Positions 6,376 through 8,692 of a stretch of 8,692 nt of DNA are shown piece after piece. A model generated the notes under the pieces. That model saw only the letters and a list, made by a program, of their open reading frames with translations. It did not search any database and was not told the origin of the DNA. The stretch is from positions 1 through 8,692 of the forward strand of contig JBDTDV010000005.1 in the NCBI GenBank assembly GCA_039922875.1. The letters are read 5' to 3'. This DNA comes from JBDTDV01 sp039922875 (GTDB taxonomy: Bacteria; Actinomycetota; Actinomycetes; Actinomycetales; Microbacteriaceae). The position numbers and the translations under genes are program-made. The first letter of the stretch is position 1. Each line of letters opens with the position of its first letter.

Positions 6376-6469
6376 GGGGACGCAGCGCGAGATCGCCGCT
6401 GACACTCATGGGGGATGCCACTAGGGCACCACTGCAGCACAGCACCAGCTACTGAAGGAGTCCGACATC

Positions 6470-6766
6470 ATGACCGACGCAAACCGAGCACCAGCACCGG
6501 TCTCGCCCGCGGTATCCGTTCCAGCCGGCGACAGGTGGAATGTCCTGTCGATTGTCGGGTTTGTCATTTCCCTCGTGGGCTTCAACATCGTCGCCATCAT
6601 CCTCTGCGCGATCGCCCTCGGCCAGATCAAGAGGACGGGTGAGCGCGGCCGGGGCCTCGCCCTGTGGGGACTGTGGATCGGCATCGTCTCCATCGTGATC
6701 GGCATCATCGTGGTGATCTCTGTCGTTTCGATTGCGGCGAGCAATCCCAATTTAACCGTTCAGTAG
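6470..6766 (+). CDS. DUF4190-type small membrane protein (first of three)
   Basis: A 98-residue protein of unknown function. Two hydrophobic segments (about 24-50 and 63-88) flank a short basic loop, QIKRTGERGRGLALWG, which is the hallmark of the DUF4190 family. In such proteins the order is helix, 'GhIAL.qIkrtge.GRGlA', helix. The first 20 residues are polar and Ala/Pro-rich, and no cleavable signal peptide is evident. AAGGAG at 6455-6460 lies 9 nt before the ATG, a strong ribosome site. It is the head of a three-gene cluster of related proteins and lacks the long proline-rich N-terminus of the other two. Family members are found in actinobacterial membranes, often next to regulators or kinases, but no biochemical role is established. 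The family call is by motif only. Confidence 0.8.
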   Translation: MTDANRAPAPVSPAVSVPAGDRWNVLSIVGFVISLVGFNIVAIILCAIALGQIKRTGERGRGLALWGLWIGIVSIVIGIIVVISVVSIAASNPNLTVQ

Positions 6767-6807
6767 CGCGCGTTCACCGAAAGACTCTTGCGAAAGGAGA
6801 TCGGAAA

Positions 6808-7353
6808 ATGTCCGATCCGAATGTTCCCGATGAGCCAAACCCTAACCAGTCGCCCGCTGACCAGCCCGCACCGCGTGAGCCGGTAGCGCCGCCGCCGGGG
6901 CCCGCAGCACCGGCACCTACAACCCCTCCGGCATCTGCAACCCCTCCGGTACCTCCAGCGCCTCCGGGACCCGCAGCATCGGCACCTGCAGCTCCTCCGG
7001 CACCTCCCGCTTACGGCGCCGCCCCTGGCCAGCCGTATGGGGCCCCGCACCAGGGCGGCCCGGCGAGGAAGTCACCGGTGCTGAGCATCATCTCGCTCAT
7101 CGCAGGCATCGTGGGCGTCATCGGGGGTTTCATCGCCTTCATCCCGATCATCGGGTCGATAATGCAGCTCTTCATCCCGGCGGCCGCCATCATTCTGGGC
7201 TTCCTGGGTAAGCGGAGGGAGCCGCAGGCAAAGGGCATGTGGCTCACCGGAATCATCCTCGGGTTCGTCGGCATTGCCATCGCGATCATCTCGTTGATCG
7301 GCTGGATAGCGCTGTTCTCGTCCGGTGCCTTCAGCACGGTCACCACGTATTAG
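6808..7353 (+). CDS. Proline-rich two-helix membrane protein, DUF4190-like (second of three)
   Basis: A 181-residue protein of unknown function. Residues 1-87 are hydrophilic and extremely Pro/Ala-rich with repeated PPA and APP stretches, so probably disordered. The membrane part starts at KSPVLSIISLIAG (88-100). It continues with a long hydrophobic stretch (about 91-133), the basic loop GKRREPQAKGMWLTG (134-148) and a final helix (about 144-170). The loop followed by GMWLTGI occupies the same place as the GRGLA-type loop of DUF4190 proteins. The frame is open to an upstream ATG at 6664, but that lies inside the preceding gene. ATG 6808 is preferred because AAAGGAGA (6793-6800) precedes it by 7 nt and the third paralogue begins with the same residues (MSDPN.P). 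The intergenic gap from the first gene is 41 nt, so it is probably cotranscribed. Confidence 0.8.
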   Translation: MSDPNVPDEPNPNQSPADQPAPREPVAPPPGPAAPAPTTPPASATPPVPPAPPGPAASAPAAPPAPPAYGAAPGQPYGAPHQGGPARKSPVLSIISLIAGIVGVIGGFIAFIPIIGSIMQLFIPAAAIILGFLGKRREPQAKGMWLTGIILGFVGIAIAIISLIGWIALFSSGAFSTVTTY

Positions 7354-7357
7354 TCCG

Positions 7358-7389
7358 TCTGAGACCCCTCATTATCTGAGACCCCTCAT
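7358..7389 (+). repeat. Perfect 15-bp direct repeat between the second and third DUF4190-like genes
   Basis: TCTGAGACCCCTCAT occurs at 7358-7372 and again at 7375-7389, separated by TA, giving a 17-bp period. It fills almost the whole gap between the stop of the second gene and the Shine-Dalgarno of the third. It may be a slippage duplication or a pair of binding half-sites; the sequence does not decide. Confidence 0.85.
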
Positions 7390-7390
7390 G

Positions 7391-7398
7391 AAAGGAGA
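7391..7398 (+). promoter_or_regulatory. Ribosome binding site that decides a TTG start
   Basis: AAAGGAGA lies 6 nt before the TTG at 7405. The 15-nt stretch GAAAGGAGATCGGAA around it is identical to that preceding the second paralogue (6792-6806). The nearby ATG at 7388 is upstream of this site and in another frame, so TTG 7405 is the start consistent with the conserved protein N-terminus. Confidence 0.8.
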
Positions 7399-7404
7399 TC
7401 GGAA

Positions 7405-7860
7405 TTGTCCGATCCCAACATTCCCAGCGCGCCGATGAACCCTGATGGTTCATCTGGTTCGTCGACTCCCTCCACGCCACCGCCACCCCCGGTGCCGCCG
7501 GCTCCGCCTGCGCCACCGGCACCGCCGGCCTCTGGCGTTGGCGCCGGTCAGCCATACGCTGCTCCATACCCGGGTGCTCCGGTGAAGAAATCGCCGGTGC
7601 TGAGCATCATTTCAATGATTACCGGAATCCTCGGCGTCATCATTTCCCTGTTCTCGTTCGGGTTCGGCGGTTTCATATTCTCTGTCGCCGGTATTGTTCT
7701 CGGCTTTATCGGCCGCAAGAAAGAGCCCGCGGCCAAGGGCATGTGGCTGACCGGTATTATCACCGGTTTCGCCGGGATTCTGCTATCGATCATCCTCTGG
7801 GTCGTTCTCGGCATTGCCATTGCGATCGCCGCGAACAACCCGGCAACGTTCAGCTACTAG
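7405..7860 (+). CDS. Proline-rich two-helix membrane protein, DUF4190-like (third of three, TTG start)
   Basis: A 151-residue close paralogue of the preceding gene, function unknown. It begins MSDPNIP, has a Pro-rich disordered region (about 21-60, with PPPPPVPPAPPAPPAPPA), then KKSPVLSIISMITG (61-74) and a hydrophobic stretch (about 65-102). The loop GRKKEPAAKGMWLTGI (103-118) and a last helix (about 115-142) follow. It matches the second gene at KSPVLSIIS, at the loop and GMWLTGI, and at the C-terminal aromatic Y. Between these blocks the sequences diverge, and this one is about 30 residues shorter, mostly in the Pro-rich region. The TTG start is inferred from Shine-Dalgarno spacing and the paralogue. 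It is the last gene of the cluster; a hairpin and a palindromic repeat array follow. Confidence 0.8.
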   Translation: MSDPNIPSAPMNPDGSSGSSTPSTPPPPPVPPAPPAPPAPPASGVGAGQPYAAPYPGAPVKKSPVLSIISMITGILGVIISLFSFGFGGFIFSVAGIVLGFIGRKKEPAAKGMWLTGIITGFAGILLSIILWVVLGIAIAIAANNPATFSY

Positions 7861-7880
7861 GAGCCTCTGCCGCCCCCTGA

Positions 7881-7894
7881 GCCCGCCGCCGGGC
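7881..7894. terminator. Short GC hairpin after the DUF4190 cluster
   Basis: GCCCG and CGGGC pair around a 4-nt CCGC loop, starting 20 nt after the stop at 7858-7860. It has no U-tract. It may contribute to 3'-end formation together with the larger repeat-derived hairpin downstream. The stem is only 5 bp and could occur by chance in GC-rich DNA. Confidence 0.25.
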
Positions 7895-7916
7895 GACACT
7901 GCCCGCGTCGGTGAGC

Positions 7917-8028
7917 TGACCGGTCGGGGTAGTGACCGGCTGGCTCAGTGACCGGCCGGTTCAGTGACCGGCCGGTTCAGTGACCGGCCGGTACGGCGGC
8001 CGACTGGTTCAGCGGCCGGGTGACTGGC
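7917..8028. repeat. 16-bp tandem repeat array built on the palindrome ACCGGCCGGT
   Basis: The consensus unit is TGACCGGCCGGTTCAG. Copies run head to tail at 7917-7932 and 7933-7948 (diverged), 7949-7964 and 7965-7980 (identical), 7981-7996 (last four bases changed), 7997-8012 (first half changed) and 8013-8028 (poorly matching). The three central copies each contain the perfect 10-bp palindrome. The array fills most of the gap between the convergent DUF4190 cluster and the methyltransferase gene. It runs into the end of the latter, supplying its stop codon and last residues. Confidence 0.9.
7951..7976. terminator. Possible bidirectional hairpin terminator formed by adjacent repeat units
   Basis: Two neighbouring ACCGGCCGGT palindromes (7951-7960, 7967-7976) are also inverted repeats of each other. 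A transcript from either strand can form a perfect 10-bp stem with a 6-nt loop. Neighbouring units allow alternative pairings of the same type. It lies between two converging genes, where a two-way terminator is expected. There is no U-tract, so termination by this structure is inference. Confidence 0.4.
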
Positions 8029-8692
8029 GCGGCATCCGTTCGACGAGAAGGGCGCTATGCCGCCCTTCGACCCGGGTCAGAATGATGGTGGCGCTCGCCG
8101 AGCCGCGCAGCGACAAGCGCTTGCGCAGCTGCGCCGGGTCGACATCCACCCCTCGCTTCTTGATCTCGAGCACGCCTATCTCACGCCGGCGCAGTTCCTG
8201 CTTGAGGGTTCGCTCGTCGAGGGGCAACGACTCCAGCACGCGGAACGCCGCTGCGAACGGTGTGCTGGTGAGAGCGTCGGCGGTGAGATAGGCAATCCCG
8301 GAGCTGATCATGTGCGCGTTCATCGACCTCGCGAGGTCGCCGATTAGCCGCGCGCGGATTACCGCGCCGTCCGGCTCGTACAGGTACTCGCGCAGTGTGC
8401 CGATCGCCGCGTCCTCGCTGTCGGCCGACGCGTTCAGCTCGTGAGACCCGCCTGCGTTCAGCACCAGTGCCGAGCGGCGGATGCCGGCTCTGGCGAGTGC
8501 GCCGAACCAGACTCCCATTTCGACCAGTTGACCATCGACCGAGATCCACTGTGCCTCGGCCTCAGGCGGGATCAGCGCGCGGTCAAGTCCCGGACCGAGT
8601 TTTACCCCGACCGGCAGTTTCGTGGCGAGGCCGAATGCGAACTCCAGCGCGGGAGAGTAGTCGTGCGGGTCGGTCAGCCGCCTGGTGTCGGA
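8009..8692 (-). CDS. Class I SAM-dependent methyltransferase with C-terminal THUMP-like domain, partial: 5' end outside window
   Basis: The frame is open from the window edge to a TGA at 8009-8011, giving the last 227 residues. The ATG at 8518 is internal, because homologous sequence continues upstream of it. The fragment starts in the end of the methyltransferase fold: DTRRLTDPHDYSP, then VKLGPGLDRALIPPEAEAQW (30-49) and SVDGQLVEMGVWFGALAR. The middle has LREYLYEPDGAVIRARL (about 100-116). A C-terminal THUMP-like domain follows (about 151-220) with EIKKRGVDVDPAQLRKRLSL and ATIILTR. This layout matches actinobacterial proteins annotated as class I SAM-dependent methyltransferases. THUMP-type domains bind RNA in other enzymes, so an RNA substrate is plausible but unproven. 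The SAM-binding motif I lies outside the window. The stop codon and the last residues PGR fall in the 16-bp repeat array. Confidence 0.85.
   Translation of the reverse strand, partial: SDTRRLTDPHDYSPALEFAFGLATKLPVGVKLGPGLDRALIPPEAEAQWISVDGQLVEMGVWFGALARAGIRRSALVLNAGGSHELNASADSEDAAIGTLREYLYEPDGAVIRARLIGDLARSMNAHMISSGIAYLTADALTSTPFAAAFRVLESLPLDERTLKQELRRREIGVLEIKKRGVDVDPAQLRKRLSLRGSASATIILTRVEGRHSALLVERMPRQSPGR

Noticed and set aside
6359..6424. A 21-codon ORF in the leader of the DUF4190 cluster, a possible leader peptide.
   Set aside because: It has no ribosome site and no run of regulatory codons, and its length is expected by chance.
6664..6807. ATG at 6664 as start of the second DUF4190-like gene.
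   Set aside because: It lies within the first DUF4190 gene in another frame. ATG 6808 has a ribosome site and matches the N-terminus of the paralogue.
7388..7438. A 16-codon ORF starting at the ATG before the third DUF4190-like gene.
   Set aside because: It is out of frame and has no Shine-Dalgarno upstream; the only ribosome site lies after its start codon.
7917..8028. The 16-bp array as a CRISPR.
   Set aside because: Units are contiguous with no unique spacers and are far shorter than CRISPR repeats; no cas genes are nearby.
8181..8549. A 122-codon minus-strand ORF within the methyltransferase gene.
   Set aside because: It is an arginine-rich frame shadow. The real frame carries the recognisable VKLGPGLD and THUMP-like motifs and continues to the window edge.

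Overview
The window comes from a GC-rich actinobacterium, most likely of the Microbacteriaceae type. This rests on base composition, the gene order glmS-acpS-alr-tsaE-tsaB-rimI-tsaD, leaderless-looking starts, and a THUMP-like-domain methyltransferase of a kind seen in Actinobacteria. No taxonomic search was possible, so the family call is inference.

Layout. (1) Positions 3-3354, plus strand: a tight operon of glmS (5' end outside the window), acpS, alr and tsaE, joined by a 6-nt gap or by stop/start overlaps. It covers amino-sugar synthesis for peptidoglycan, activation of acyl carrier protein, D-alanine synthesis, and the ATPase of tRNA t6A37 synthesis. (2) 3425-3907, minus strand: a cytoplasmic thioredoxin-fold redoxin with a CPGC motif, inserted between tsaE and tsaB. 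(3) 3908-3997: a 90-bp divergent region with a -10-like hexamer facing each way, placed so that both genes would be leaderless, and two inverted repeats between them. (4) 3998-6291, plus strand: tsaB, then a single ORF that fuses RimI (N-acetyltransferase) to TsaD (t6A transferase) through a linker encoded by a 15-bp in-frame tandem repeat. (5) 6292-7860, plus strand: a candidate promoter and about 130-nt leader, then three tandem small membrane proteins of DUF4190 type. Two of them carry long proline-rich N-termini. (6) 7861-8008: a convergent junction with a 16-bp tandem repeat array built on a 10-bp palindrome. (7) 8009-8692, minus strand: the C-terminal part of a class I SAM-dependent methyltransferase with a THUMP-like domain, running out of the window.

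How the genes work together: TsaE, TsaB and TsaD form the bacterial threonylcarbamoyl-transfer complex that modifies A37 of ANN-decoding tRNAs (TsaC is not in the window). RimI acetylates ribosomal protein S18 in well-studied bacteria. GlmS and Alr supply cell-wall precursors. The redoxin and the DUF4190 proteins have no evident link to these pathways.

No wholly new system is evident. The most unusual points are the RimI-TsaD fusion with its repeat-encoded linker, the redoxin that splits the t6A operon, and the 16-bp palindromic array that supplies the stop codon of the methyltransferase gene.
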